The notes beneath the pieces are model-generated. The model worked only from the letters and a program-made list of their open reading frames with translations. It had not been told where the DNA came from and ran no database searches. A stretch of DNA of 64,000 nucleotides from JBGPTK01 sp963797765 (lineage in GTDB: Bacteria; Acidobacteriota; Terriglobia; Acidiferrales; UBA7541): assembly GCA_963797765.1 (NCBI GenBank), contig CAWCQU010000007.1:62001-126000 (forward strand). The letters run 5' to 3'. How positions within the stretch are numbered: the stretch's first letter is position 1; each line of letters opens with the position of its first letter. Of this stretch, positions 1-9,073 are shown in pieces. Both the position numbers and the translations under genes were made by a program.

Positions 1-483
1 CTTGCCGCAAAGGGTGGCGTGATTCAGATCAACTACGAACGCAGCTTTTTGGACCAGGCGTATAAGGATGCGAGCGAGAAGGCGACCGGCGGTGTTGTGG
101 CAGCCTTCGACAGCGCGATGAAGGAATGCAACAACGACGCAGCTTGCTTCAATGCAAAGCGAAAAGAAATGCAGCAGAAGCTGGAGGCATCTGGCGCGCT
201 GCCTCATGTGAGCTGGGAGCGAATTATCGATCACATCGACCATGTGGTAAAACTGGTTGGGCCGGATCACGTGGGGCTTGGTTCGGATTTCGATGGAGCG
301 GATATGCCCGACGGAATGGAAGATTGCTCGAAGCTGCCGAAGATTACCGAGGCTTTGATGCGCAAAGGATATAAGGACGAAGATATCCGGAAGATTCTGG
401 GAGGAAACTTGTTGCGCGTGATGGAGTCAGCGGAACGCGTGAGCAAGGAGATGCAAGCGGAGTGGCGCACGGCGGCGGATTGA
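1..483 (+). CDS. Membrane dipeptidase, peptidase family M19 (C-terminal part, cut by window start)
   Basis: The reading frame is open from base 1 and ends at TGA 481-483, so only the last 160 residues are present. The segment GPDHVGLGSDFDG is the conserved late motif of M19 (renal dipeptidase-like) zinc peptidases, which cleave dipeptides, often with D-residues. It is followed by the usual helical end with NLLRVM. The insert with CNNDAACFNAKR is of the kind seen in Acidobacteria and Bacteroidetes members, which are often secreted. The zinc-binding N-terminal half lies outside the window, so activity cannot be judged. It converges with the M23 gene downstream. Confidence 0.88.
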   Translation, partial: LAAKGGVIQINYERSFLDQAYKDASEKATGGVVAAFDSAMKECNNDAACFNAKRKEMQQKLEASGALPHVSWERIIDHIDHVVKLVGPDHVGLGSDFDGADMPDGMEDCSKLPKITEALMRKGYKDEDIRKILGGNLLRVMESAERVSKEMQAEWRTAAD

Positions 484-502
484 GGGGAGTTTCGATTTTA
501 TC

Positions 503-526
503 GTAGGGGCGCTGCTTGCTGCGCCC
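503..526 (+). repeat. Dispersed palindromic repeat, family A
   Basis: A 24-base element, GTAG plus GGGCGCTGCTTGCTGCGCCC, whose core folds as a GGGCGC/GCGCCC hairpin. Further full copies lie at 15659-15682, 38331-38354, 44885-44908, 45221-45244, 45568-45591 and 48293-48316. This copy sits between two convergent genes, where the hairpin could act in transcript ending (inference). Confidence 0.85.
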
Positions 527-540
527 GGCTTTGATCAATT

Positions 541-1893
541 TTAGGGCGTCGAGGTTGGAGCCGCGTCGTGGTGAAGGTTGTGGGCCAGCGTTTCGTTCAG
601 GTTTGGAAGCAGTGAAAGAGCGCGGTCTCGCGTTGCGGCGAACTCCACGCGATCGCGGGCGGCAATTGGTTCAGACGACGGCAAATTCAGGTGTTCGAAA
701 TTTAGGAATTGGCCTTGGTGCTGGATGCGAAAATCGAGGTGGGGGCCCGTGGCGAGGCCCGTCATGCCTACCAGGCCGATGCGCTGGCCCTGGTCCACTC
801 GCTGGCCCGGGCGGACCAGAACGCGCGAGAGGTGCATGTAATAGGTTTCGTAGCCGTTGGTGTGCTGGATTTCGATCAGGTTGCCGGCGCCGCCTTTGCG
901 GCCCGCGAAGATCACTTTGCCGTCGCCGATGGTTTGCACGGGAGTGCCGGTGGGCGCGGCGTAATCGGTCCCCAGATGCGGGCGATAGGTTTTCAGGATG
1001 GGATGGAAGCGGCTCTTGCTGAAATGCGATGTGACCGGCGCGGCGAATTTTAGCGGCGAGTGCAGAAAGGCGCGCTTGAGCGATTTGCCGTCGGGAGTGT
1101 AATAGGCTTCGTGGCCGACAGCATCGTGAAACAGGATGGCGCGGAAGATGTGGCCGTGATTGTTGTACTCGGCGGCCAGAATGTGGCCGTAGGTGACGGG
1201 CGAGCCGGTGGAGAAATGTTTTTTCTCGACGAGAACTCGAAACGTGTCACCCGGACGCGTATCGGTGTAGAAATCCATGTCGTAGCCGAAAATGTCGGCC
1301 AGGCGCATGGCGAGTTCGGGGCGTTCGCCTGCATCGAGAATGGATTCCCAGAGCGAGCCTTGAATTTTTCCGGCCACTCCTTCGGCCCCGGTGGTCGAAG
1401 GGATGTTCTGGATTTCGGCATGGAAGCTCGAACCCTCGGGAGCGATCCAGAGCATCCGGTCGGAATCAATCTGGTAGCGGACCGCGCGGAGATCACCCAG
1501 GACGGAGCGGCCCACCGCCAACTCGTTTCCCGCGCGCAATCGCCGAAGATCGAAAACATGCGAAGTGGAAGCGATCAACTTGGAAGCCGTCGGTGAATCC
1601 ACACCAAAATTCTGAAGCACGTTGGTAAAAGGCAAACCGCGCGGCACAACGCGCGACGAAAATAGTGTGACTTCCGATTGGATGCGCGCAGCTTCGACGT
1701 GAGCGAGGTGAATCTGGCGCGCGAGTTCCTGCTCGACGGCGCGGCGCTGCGAATAGGATTTGGCGAGCAGAGCGGTGGCCAGAACGGCAACCAGCGACCA
1801 GGCAATAATGTGGAGTGAAACGTTGCGGGCGCGCTTGGTGGCGGCCAAGGGGTCGAGCGGATCGCGTTGGACTGGCTGGGACACGTTGTCCAT
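541..1893 (-). CDS. M23 family metallopeptidase, membrane anchored
   Basis: This 450-residue protein has one N-terminal membrane segment (about residues 28-44), a coiled linker region, and a C-terminal LytM/M23 domain from about residue 300. M23 enzymes cleave peptidoglycan cross-bridges in the periplasm. Zinc ligands H306 and D310 (HLGTDYAAPTGTPV) and the middle His (YYMHLS, H354) are present. The last motif reads GPHLDF (H385, D387) instead of the usual HxH, so one zinc ligand is Asp. I chose ATG 1893 because the membrane segment then follows a short cytosolic tail; ATG 1980 and TTG 2013 are alternatives. Confidence 0.85.
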   Translation of the reverse strand: MDNVSQPVQRDPLDPLAATKRARNVSLHIIAWSLVAVLATALLAKSYSQRRAVEQELARQIHLAHVEAARIQSEVTLFSSRVVPRGLPFTNVLQNFGVDSPTASKLIASTSHVFDLRRLRAGNELAVGRSVLGDLRAVRYQIDSDRMLWIAPEGSSFHAEIQNIPSTTGAEGVAGKIQGSLWESILDAGERPELAMRLADIFGYDMDFYTDTRPGDTFRVLVEKKHFSTGSPVTYGHILAAEYNNHGHIFRAILFHDAVGHEAYYTPDGKSLKRAFLHSPLKFAAPVTSHFSKSRFHPILKTYRPHLGTDYAAPTGTPVQTIGDGKVIFAGRKGGAGNLIEIQHTNGYETYYMHLSRVLVRPGQRVDQGQRIGLVGMTGLATGPHLDFRIQHQGQFLNFEHLNLPSSEPIAARDRVEFAATRDRALSLLPNLNETLAHNLHHDAAPTSTP

Positions 1894-2201
1894 TACTACT
1901 GGCCCCCCGCTAACGGAACCGGGAGCATATACCAGTCCAATCGCAGCTCCCAAGTGCATTTTTGCGCGGGGGTGCGACATCATAAATACAGAACTGGCGC
2001 GAAATAGAGACAAAGCAGGTAAGTGATCTCGGGCAAGAATGTGAAAAGAGTTGCAGATTTGTGGCAGGCAAGGCGCATAAGTTCAATGGATTGTTGTGGC
2101 TGGGATTTGGTGCTGATTTTGCAAGGTTTAAGGTGCTGGTATTCGCCGATCCGCAGCGGAGGAATACCCAGCGCAGGCTAAATTTCCGTTGGAGGTCGAG
2201 A

Positions 2202-2456
2202 ATGGAAAGCAGCCGATTTATCCCGCTCGAAGGTTTCCGTAAGACTGCGGAACAGGAATGCCCGGAATGCGGACAGACGTTTGAACCCCTTCAGGTGGAG
2301 GGCGAATCAGAGGAAGTTTGCGAGACTTGCTACCAGGCTCAATTTGAACCACTGCATTTGGCGAAATGGCAGAGGCTGGTGAAGCAGCCACGCGCAGTTC
2401 GGGCACAGGGCTCGAGCTATGCAGGGCGGCGAGGCCGCCCGGCTAGCGCTGCTTAG
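2202..2456 (+). CDS. Small zinc-ribbon protein, unknown function
   Basis: 84 residues. Two CxxC knuckles (CPEC near residue 20 and CETC near residue 41) would bind one zinc ion, as in small zinc-ribbon proteins. The start at ATG 2202 is fixed by a strong ribosome site, GGAGG at 2191-2195, six bases upstream. The frame runs further upstream but without a comparable site. The tail is Arg/Ala rich. It stands alone between two genes on the opposite strand. No specific function can be assigned. Confidence 0.6.
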   Translation: MESSRFIPLEGFRKTAEQECPECGQTFEPLQVEGESEEVCETCYQAQFEPLHLAKWQRLVKQPRAVRAQGSSYAGRRGRPASAA

Positions 2457-2497
2457 GATTTACGAGTATTTGAATTTGATTTGACGTGACGGGGAAA

Positions 2498-3631
2498 CTA
2501 GCGCGAACCCGGGACTGCCGAAGCAACCGCAGCCTGCTGGTCGCGTGCATTCTCCGCGAAGTACCTGCGTTCGCTCAGGCCGTGGTAGATGCGGCCGGCT
2601 ACATCCGCAGCACCAGGGCCGCTGGTGCGGTGGCCGCCACCGTGCAGAAGAACCACCACGACGATGCGCGGCTGCGACTGGTCGGCATAGGATGCAAACC
2701 ATCCCAGGCGTCCGCCGACTGTTTCGTCATTGCAGGTGCCCGTCTTGCCGAGAGTCTGCTCGCCTTCGGGATCGTAACTTCTTTTTGCAGTCCCGTACAT
2801 TACCGCGGCCAACATGCCTTCGCGCAGCTCGGGAAGCAGCGGCTCGAGATCCAACTGGCGGCGAATGCGCGGGCTGAAGGTCTGAATTTCCTCTTCCGAA
2901 CGCGGATACTGCAGGTAATACATGGTGCCGCCATTCGCGACGGTGGAAACCAACGATGCTAGCTGCAGCGGTGTGACTTTGATTCCCTGGCCGAAACTGG
3001 ACATGCGGCCGACGCCATCGCGCGGCGGAGCGGTGGGAAGCAGGCCGGGCTGTTCTTCTTCGATGTTGTAGCCGGCGCGCTCGCCGAGGCCGAGCATTTC
3101 AGCGTAGTGGTGAACATTGTCGAATCCGAGTTTGCGGCCGACTTCCTCGAAAAATTTGTTGTTCGAGTGGGCCAAGGCTTCGGTCAAATCCATATAGCGG
3201 CGGCGGCCAACCAGAATCATGGTGTCGCGCGTGATGACGCCCTGGTCGAGTCCCGCGATAGCGATGGTAGGTTTAATGGTGGAGCACGGTTCGAAGCCGG
3301 AAGAAAATGCCATCTTCTGGTTCACGATGGTAAGAATGCGGCCGGTTTTCGGATCCATGGCCAGCACGGAGCCATTGTTTTTGCCCAGCGCGGAGATGGC
3401 TACCTGGCGGACGATCGGATCATCGAATTGCGCATTGTCGCCAACCGTCGGATCGACATTCTGCGAATAGCGAACGCGCGGATGATGCGATTTGGATTTG
3501 GATGATGACTTGGATCTACTGGAAGACTTCGAAACTGATTTCAGCGCCGCGGCAAAGCCGCTGGTATTCAATGCAAAAATGAAACAGAGTGCCGCAACAC
3601 AAAATCGAGTTCGGGCCGGGAGACGCAACAT
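2498..3631 (-). CDS. Penicillin-binding protein, transpeptidase domain only
   Basis: 377 residues with a cleavable or anchoring N-terminal hydrophobic segment (residues 9-28), a Ser/Lys-rich linker (31-50), then a penicilloyl-serine transpeptidase domain. All three active-site motifs are visible: S117-TIK, S156-NN and K296-TG (GKTGT). It lacks the dimerisation domain and glycosyltransferase domain of large class B or A enzymes, so it is a minimal transpeptidase, shorter than FtsI. The start ATG 3631 has AGGTGA nine bases upstream and gives a proper signal segment; the frame continues upstream to 3877 without support. It acts in cell-wall cross-linking in the periplasm (family knowledge). Confidence 0.85.
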   Translation of the reverse strand: MLRLPARTRFCVAALCFIFALNTSGFAAALKSVSKSSSRSKSSSKSKSHHPRVRYSQNVDPTVGDNAQFDDPIVRQVAISALGKNNGSVLAMDPKTGRILTIVNQKMAFSSGFEPCSTIKPTIAIAGLDQGVITRDTMILVGRRRYMDLTEALAHSNNKFFEEVGRKLGFDNVHHYAEMLGLGERAGYNIEEEQPGLLPTAPPRDGVGRMSSFGQGIKVTPLQLASLVSTVANGGTMYYLQYPRSEEEIQTFSPRIRRQLDLEPLLPELREGMLAAVMYGTAKRSYDPEGEQTLGKTGTCNDETVGGRLGWFASYADQSQPRIVVVVLLHGGGHRTSGPGAADVAGRIYHGLSERRYFAENARDQQAAVASAVPGSR

Positions 3632-4142
3632 CGTGAGATTCACCTTTGGAAACTGAAAACTGCTTCCTGTTTGGATGTCCCTGAATGAATTCTGTGCTGA
3701 CGTCGAAGCGAATTGTATGAACTTGCTTCGAAGTTCGCAACTAAAAATCACAGATGGTTTAGGAGCACTTATTATGCCACACCGCGACCGATTTATGATG
3801 CAGAGGAAATTAGACTTAGCGGTCTGTGGAAATCCGGCGGACATAATTCGGCGCAAGAGAATGACGCGTTGCGGCAAGGTTGATGTGGTTTCTTTTCAGC
3901 GCGATCCGGATTTCGCAGCGAACGGATCGGAACGGTTCGCAACGGGAATGCGGCGAACGGATGTATCGCTTTTTATTTCAGAGGTCTAGGAGAGATGCGG
4001 GTAGGCAAAACGGTACTGTTGCAGTGGGGCACAAAAGGTTACGGATGATACTTTTTGGTGCCTTTGGTGGTGGGCAACGGGGACGAAAATCAAAACCGAA
4101 ATCAAAACATTAACGCAGAGGAGGAATTGAGGGGAAAGCAGA
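3632..4142. other. Intergenic region upstream of the transpeptidase gene
   Basis: About 510 bases between the transpeptidase start and the recA terminator. I see no convincing gene on either strand; short open frames here lack ribosome sites and family motifs. It must carry the promoter of the transpeptidase gene at its left end. Confidence 0.5.
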
Positions 4143-4171
4143 GGGCCGCTGAGAGAACGACTCGGCGGCCC
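4143..4171 (-). terminator. Probable recA terminator hairpin
   Basis: An 11-base-pair stem (GGGCCGCTGAG paired with CTCGGCGGCCC, one wobble) around a 7-base loop lies 12 bases past the recA stop. Read on the minus strand it is followed by a short pyrimidine-rich stretch with TTT, so it resembles an intrinsic terminator, though the T tract is weak. Confidence 0.55.
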
Positions 4172-4182
4172 AACTTGACGGG

Positions 4183-5341
4183 TTAGCGGGCGGCTTTGGC
4201 TTTCGCTAATGGGGGAGGCGGCGCAGGTTGGGCGGCTGGCCTCACGGGTTCTTTGGAATGTTCTTTTGCCGCGGGAGTGGATTCCTTGGCTGCGGAATCT
4301 TTTGCGGCTTCGGGCGCTGGTGTCGCGGCTGCGGAATGGTTTGGCGAAACGGTCAGGCCTAGTTGCTTGCGCAGGGTGGCCTCGATTTTGTCGCGGATGT
4401 CGATGTTTTCGCGCAGGAATAGGCGCGCGTTTTCGCGGCCTTGTCCCAGGCGCTCGCCGCCGAAGGAAATCCACGTGCCGGATTTTTCGAGGACGTTTTT
4501 CGCGACGCCCAGATCGATCAAATCGCCTTCGCGCGAAATTCCTTCGCCGTAGAGAATATCGAATTCGGCTTCGCGGAACGGCGCAGCCACTTTATTCTTC
4601 ACCACTTTGCCGCGCGTGCGGTTGCCCACCACGCGGTCGCCTTCCTTGATGGATTGAATGCGGCGGATATCCAGGCGAATCGACGCATAAAATTTCAGCG
4701 CGCGTCCGCCGGTGGTGGTTTCCGGATTGCCAAACATGACGCCGATTTTTTCGCGAATCTGGTTGATGAAAATCAGGCAGGTGCGCGACTTCGAAACGAT
4801 CGCGGTCAGCTTCCGCAGCGCCTGCGACATCAGCCGCGCCTGCAAGCCCATCTGCGGATCGCCCATTTCGCCTTCCAGTTCGGCCTTGGGGACGAGACGC
4901 GGCCACCGAATCCACCACCACCACATCCACGCCGCCCGAACGGATCAAAGCTTCGGCAATTTCCAGTGCTTGTTCGCCGTTATCGGGCTGCGAAACCAGC
5001 AGGTTATCGACGTCCACTCCCAGCTTGCGCGCATAGGAAGGATCGAGCGCGTGCTCGGCATCAATGAACGCGGCCTGGCCGCCCATCTTCTGGGCTTCGG
5101 CGATGATGTGCAGGGTCATGGTGGTCTTGCCGCCTGATTCCGGGCCGTAGATTTCGATTACTCGGCCACGCGGAAATCCTCCCACACCGAGCGCCGCATC
5201 CAGCGAAAGGCACCCGGACGGAATCACACTTACCGGCACCAGCACATCCCGGTTGCCCAGGCGCATGATGGAGCCTTTGCCGTACTGCTTCTCAATCTGT
5301 GCAATCGCCGATTCCAGCATTTTGCTTTTTTCGTCCGCCAT
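4183..5341 (-). CDS. recA: Recombinase RecA, interrupted by a one-base insertion
   Basis: RecA forms filaments on single-stranded DNA, drives strand exchange and triggers LexA cleavage. The first 148 residues (5341-4898) are in one frame, with Walker A GPESGGKTT at 66-74 and VVVVDSVAA at the Walker B site. The rest (LVPKAELEGEMGDPQMG onward, with the loop LIFINQIREKIGVMFG) is in another frame. Removing the A at 4897 restores a continuous 385-residue protein. The C-terminal tail is unusually Pro/Ala/Lys rich in place of the acidic tail typical of RecA. Every motif around the break is intact, so an assembly error is more likely than a dead gene. The neighbouring genes on the same strand are not obviously co-transcribed. 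Confidence 0.93.
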
Positions 5342-5645
5342 CGTCCCACCTCTCCCGTTACGATTCTAAGCCGCCTCCGCGTTGCGGGCAGCGGCAAAAT
5401 TTGAATTTCTGAAGCCTGTGGAAATCCGCCTATTTATCACTTCGATACTCGTATCCGGGAGTGTACAACAAAGGCTCGTTCCAGTCGCGTTTTTCCCGAA
5501 CGAAGCGCAGTCTACTACAAGGCGAAGAAAAAGCAAAGAGAATTTGGGGTATAATCTTGGGACAAACTCAGCCTCACGATTCGGGGTAGATTATCGCAAT
5601 GAGCTGCTGCTGTTTCCGCCTTCATTGAACTGACAGGAGTATCGA
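5342..5645. other. recA upstream region
   Basis: Divergent promoter region between recA and the next gene. At 5444-5455 there is an inverted repeat, GATAC-TC-GTATC, about 100 bases before the recA start. It could be an operator, but it does not match a LexA box I know for this phylum. Otherwise nothing recognisable. Confidence 0.3.
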
Positions 5646-6104
5646 ATGGCCGACCGCGCAACACTTCACAATCTCGTTGACCAATTGCCCGAAGCAGCAC
5701 TCGACGCGGCATACCGTGTGCTGGATCACTGTCAGAAATGGCCGCCAAAAGGACCCGCAGACGCGGACAAGATGCTGAATCAAGCCCGGGAACGATTCAG
5801 GTCCAATTACGAGAAGCGCGCGCGGCTTCGAGGCGGCGGCTACGTCTCAGGCGAAGCTGTTAGTAACTCCTTCAGTCCTGAGGGATACGGCTATTCATCG
5901 ATCCACGGATGGGAAGGGCTCACATCGATCACGGCGACAGTTCACTTTTACCATGGGCATGAAATTCACACCGTCGAACGCATCAGCCTGTCGGAAGATA
6001 AACGCAGGCTCCAGTTCTCCGTCGAAGGGAATTTACCCGGTAGACCTGCAGAGCGGCTTCAGTTCTCATTCGACATCTCCGAAGCCGGTTCGAAGGCCAG
6101 CTAG
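5646..6104 (+). CDS. Hypothetical protein, 152 residues
   Basis: A soluble-looking protein starting at ATG 5646 with CAGGAG eight bases upstream. The first 50 residues (LVDQLPEAALDAAYRVLDH) look like the short helix found at the N-terminus of many small prokaryotic proteins of toxin-antitoxin or DUF type. The second half is beta-rich (TSITATVHFYHGHEIHTVERI). No catalytic motif is visible. It is followed within 80 bases by a gene on the other strand. Function unknown. Confidence 0.6.
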   Translation: MADRATLHNLVDQLPEAALDAAYRVLDHCQKWPPKGPADADKMLNQARERFRSNYEKRARLRGGGYVSGEAVSNSFSPEGYGYSSIHGWEGLTSITATVHFYHGHEIHTVERISLSEDKRRLQFSVEGNLPGRPAERLQFSFDISEAGSKAS

Positions 6105-6182
6105 CGACCAAGCACCCACCGTAGAGATCGACGGCCGTCGAGTGGTGGGCTTAGGTTTCTTGAATTCACTCATCGAGCAGTT

Positions 6183-6755
6183 TCACTCGTCATGAGATCG
6201 TTGTGCCCGTTGAAAGAGTCCCCAAGTGAAATCTGGGTGTGCATTGCCCCACGCGAGTGTTCGCTCCCAAGACTCAGTTAAGCGAGCGTCGTTAGGCCAG
6301 TGCTCGAAATACGGACGGAGGGCAGCCGTTTCCAACGCATGCTCTAGAAAACCTTTCTCAATCGCATCGCGGACATCCTCCGCACTTTCGAGGTAGAGGT
6401 TCGTCACAGCGCTCACCGCCCGCTCGAGTAAGGCGGAGGTTCCTTCCATCTCATTCAGGTGCCGAAACCACACGTGGAGAGTCTGAGCAGCTTCGTAACG
6501 GCCTTGGATCGTTTCGCTATCAGACACGTTTTCTCGAATGCAGCCTAAGAGGTAGCGTTGAATCAATGTGCAGGTCGATTCGCCGCCCAACTCTGGCTGG
6601 ATCCGGTAGTAGCCTTCGCCGGTGAGGCGATAAAGTTTCGCGAGAACAAACAATTCTGAATCGGGAGTGGCGTCGATCCAGCGGAGCACGGCCTCCCGTG
6701 GAATCGAGCCATCGGCGGCGAGCGCGGCGTCGATTTCGGCGTCAAATTGAGACAT
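6183..6755 (-). CDS. Hypothetical protein, 190 residues, all-helical
   Basis: Predominantly helical, acidic and soluble; no signal peptide and no membrane segment. It begins MSQFDAEIDAALAADG and contains repeated Trp/Leu-rich helical stretches (EAAQTLHVWFRHLNEMEG, AWGNAHPDFTWGLFQ). The composition resembles small immunity-like or scaffold proteins, but no family can be named. It lies just downstream of the CPBP protease gene on the same strand, with 46 bases between them. Confidence 0.6.
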   Translation of the reverse strand: MSQFDAEIDAALAADGSIPREAVLRWIDATPDSELFVLAKLYRLTGEGYYRIQPELGGESTCTLIQRYLLGCIRENVSDSETIQGRYEAAQTLHVWFRHLNEMEGTSALLERAVSAVTNLYLESAEDVRDAIEKGFLEHALETAALRPYFEHWPNDARLTESWERTLAWGNAHPDFTWGLFQRAQRSHDE

Positions 6756-6800
6756 GCTTGATCCGGTTATTTGTCCGCGAGCATTTTACACGAATCCCTT

Positions 6801-8222
6801 TTATGTGGTGGGCTCTGGGCCAATCTCCAAAACCCGGTCCAAAGCATCTGGCTCCATTGAGGGCGGCCAAAACCGGAAAAGTCCAATGGCTAAGAGTCCC
6901 CAACACACCGCAACCATCGCAGCTGTCAGATTAAACCCACGCGGCCCGTTGAAAAAATCGATCGCTGAGAATGCCCAAATATTATTTAGTCCATGGACGA
7001 GGATAGCAGGCCAAATCGATCGAGAAGATAAGGTGAGCCAGCCCAAGACGTATCCCAGCCCCGTACAAAATGCCACACGATAAGTGACCCTGAGTAGAAC
7101 CTGATAGTCGTGAGCCGTCTGCTGGAAATCTGAGTGAAAATGAAATGCGCTCCAAATCAGTCCGAGCAAAAAGAGGCCTCGCATGAGCCCGAATCTCAGC
7201 ACGAACCGCGGTTGCAGATAGCCGCGCCAAACGATCTCCTCGAAACCAGCGGCAATGAAGAGCCAGGCATAGATTGCGCTCGGAAATTGGAAATAGAGGT
7301 CGAACACAGGCGGTAAAGAGTCTCCGAATTCGAACGCAGTCCAGTGAAGAAGGTCTACCAAGTACGCGATCAAGCCGGTCATTTGCCAAATGGCTATCGG
7401 GAAGATTACTCCAAGCAGCCCAAACTTGATTTGGGGCAGTCGCGTAAACTGCCGTAGCTCGATCCAGCGGCTTTCCCCAACCGCCCAGGCAGCGACCGCA
7501 GCGAGGCACGCTGTCCTAAGCGCTAGATCAAAAAAAGAGATGATCAACCCAGACTGAGCGCTGACGTACTTCGAAATCAGAATGTAAATTGCCCCCAGCA
7601 AACTCCCAACGATAAAGCCAATGATGACCATACCTGGGATTGAAACCCAAACTGTTACAAGAACTCGATTCCATGGCTCGTTATCCTCCAGGGGACGCGC
7701 CGCGGGGGTGAGCGACAAGGGAAGGGTTGTATTTTCTGTCTCCAACCGCAGTAAGAAAACGACCACCAAGGTGAAGCCCAGGAGGCTTATGTGCACCGCG
7801 GGTCCCAGACTCCAAATTGTGTTCAAGATCCACGCTTCGCTGTGGGAAGCACTCTGAAATACGCTCGCATGTGTAGAACTCTGAAGTTCCACCAATGAGA
7901 CAAAGCGGCCGCAAATTGCAACGATGCCCGCGCCCGCCGGTAGCAACACGAAACCCAAAATTCGACGCACGGGGTGAGCGCTGGGCCAGAAACAAATGAA
8001 CAGCCCGGCTCCTCCAGCAAAGAGAATCGGGATGCGCGCTGCCACGGAAAAAACCCGCCAGGATTTGAGTGCTTGCTCCCCAAACCCTGTGAGATGGCCC
8101 GCATCGAGCGGATAGCAGCGCATCGTCGGAGCAATGAAGAGGAGAATCGAACCGGCCAGAAAAAACAGTTGGAACAGGTCTATTGGAATGATCGACCGGG
8201 CAAGGACCAGGATGCGCCTCAT
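6801..8222 (-). CDS. CPBP family intramembrane glutamic endopeptidase
   Basis: 473 residues with about ten hydrophobic segments. The C-terminal third carries the CPBP (CAAX protease/bacteriocin-processing, Rce1-type) signature: E328-E329xxxR333 in EEIVWRGYLQ, His at 361/363 (SAFHFH), and H410 with N413 (LVHGLNN). These proteases cleave within or near the membrane, some in bacteriocin self-immunity. The N-terminal half is an additional membrane region beyond the core domain. ATG 8222 is chosen because GAGGA lies five bases upstream; a TTG at 8234 is the longer alternative. Confidence 0.85.
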   Translation of the reverse strand: MRRILVLARSIIPIDLFQLFFLAGSILLFIAPTMRCYPLDAGHLTGFGEQALKSWRVFSVAARIPILFAGGAGLFICFWPSAHPVRRILGFVLLPAGAGIVAICGRFVSLVELQSSTHASVFQSASHSEAWILNTIWSLGPAVHISLLGFTLVVVFLLRLETENTTLPLSLTPAARPLEDNEPWNRVLVTVWVSIPGMVIIGFIVGSLLGAIYILISKYVSAQSGLIISFFDLALRTACLAAVAAWAVGESRWIELRQFTRLPQIKFGLLGVIFPIAIWQMTGLIAYLVDLLHWTAFEFGDSLPPVFDLYFQFPSAIYAWLFIAAGFEEIVWRGYLQPRFVLRFGLMRGLFLLGLIWSAFHFHSDFQQTAHDYQVLLRVTYRVAFCTGLGYVLGWLTLSSRSIWPAILVHGLNNIWAFSAIDFFNGPRGFNLTAAMVAVCWGLLAIGLFRFWPPSMEPDALDRVLEIGPEPTT

Positions 8223-8482
8223 CAGAATCCTCAATCAAGCGCGTGGATTATGCCTTGGTTGCTAATTTTACAGTTAGCATTTTTGCGAGAGATCAATTCC
8301 AGATAGACCGGAGCGCAATGCCACGACGAAAATACTTTCACAACATCGAGAAACGAAAAGAAATGGTCTCGACTGGTCGCCTGCTTGGAAGTTATCGTCG
8401 GACCAGGTCTGCCTGAGACCTTACGTTAGAAAGTAGAATCGAGGCAGTTCTGGGAGTGAAATACGGTGGTTAGAACTCAGCA

Positions 8483-8866
8483 TTATCTGGAAAGAGCGGG
8501 GCGGAGGAGCGCCGCAACCACGGACGGCGCGACGACTATTGCTAAGAAACCTGCGAAGACGACGAGGCCCCACCCACGGCGGGTGCGGTACAAGTAGTAG
8601 GGGAGAACGAAGGGCCATGCGAAGAACACAAAGGCTTCGAATTCGTATGGCACTCTGTAACCACGAGCCTGCCTGTCCTCACGGACCCACCACGCCAAGA
8701 TCAGCCGAAACGCGAATGTCGAAAGCACCTCCATTGATTCGGGCACGTTGAGGCCATGAGTTACGAAGAGCGAGGATCCGATCGTGTAGATCACCGTCAG
8801 CGCAATCAATGCAATCATTGATTGCGAGACTGGCATGGCATTCGTTTGCGAGGCGGTGACGGACAA
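8483..8866 (-). CDS. Small membrane protein, copy 1 of a local family
   Basis: 127 residues, three to four membrane segments, with the conserved stretch Y-Y-R-TRR followed by a hydrophobic helix and APSVVAALLRPAL at the end. It is a clear relative of the protein at 15143-15532, and a decayed third copy lies at 9766-9985. Start is TTG 8866 with GGTGA upstream; the same TTG and the surrounding bases are conserved in the second copy, which supports it. Family and function are unknown to me. Confidence 0.65.
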   Translation of the reverse strand: MSVTASQTNAMPVSQSMIALIALTVIYTIGSSLFVTHGLNVPESMEVLSTFAFRLILAWWVREDRQARGYRVPYEFEAFVFFAWPFVLPYYLYRTRRGWGLVVFAGFLAIVVAPSVVAALLRPALSR

Positions 8867-9073
8867 TTCGGTTCACCCCTATAAAATCAAAGACGGTGCG
8901 GGGAGAATGGATTCACCGAACACCGCTGTCAAGTAATTATTGGTCGCAGCCAACTTTGGTTAAGTCGGATTCCCGGACTTGTCCAATGTTCGCGTTTTAC
9001 TCCGAAGTGACTGGCACCTTTCGGAATTTTGTCAGTTGGCGTAGTCTAATTTCTTTGATTGGCCATCGCGAGT

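Noticed and set aside
4592..4926. recA read as two overlapping genes or interrupted by an intein
   Set aside because: No intein motifs; the two frames join by removal of one base, and the overlap is only out-of-frame extension.
5382..5633. 83-codon frame upstream of the 152-residue protein
   Set aside because: It overlaps the recA promoter region, has no ribosome site and no recognisable motif.
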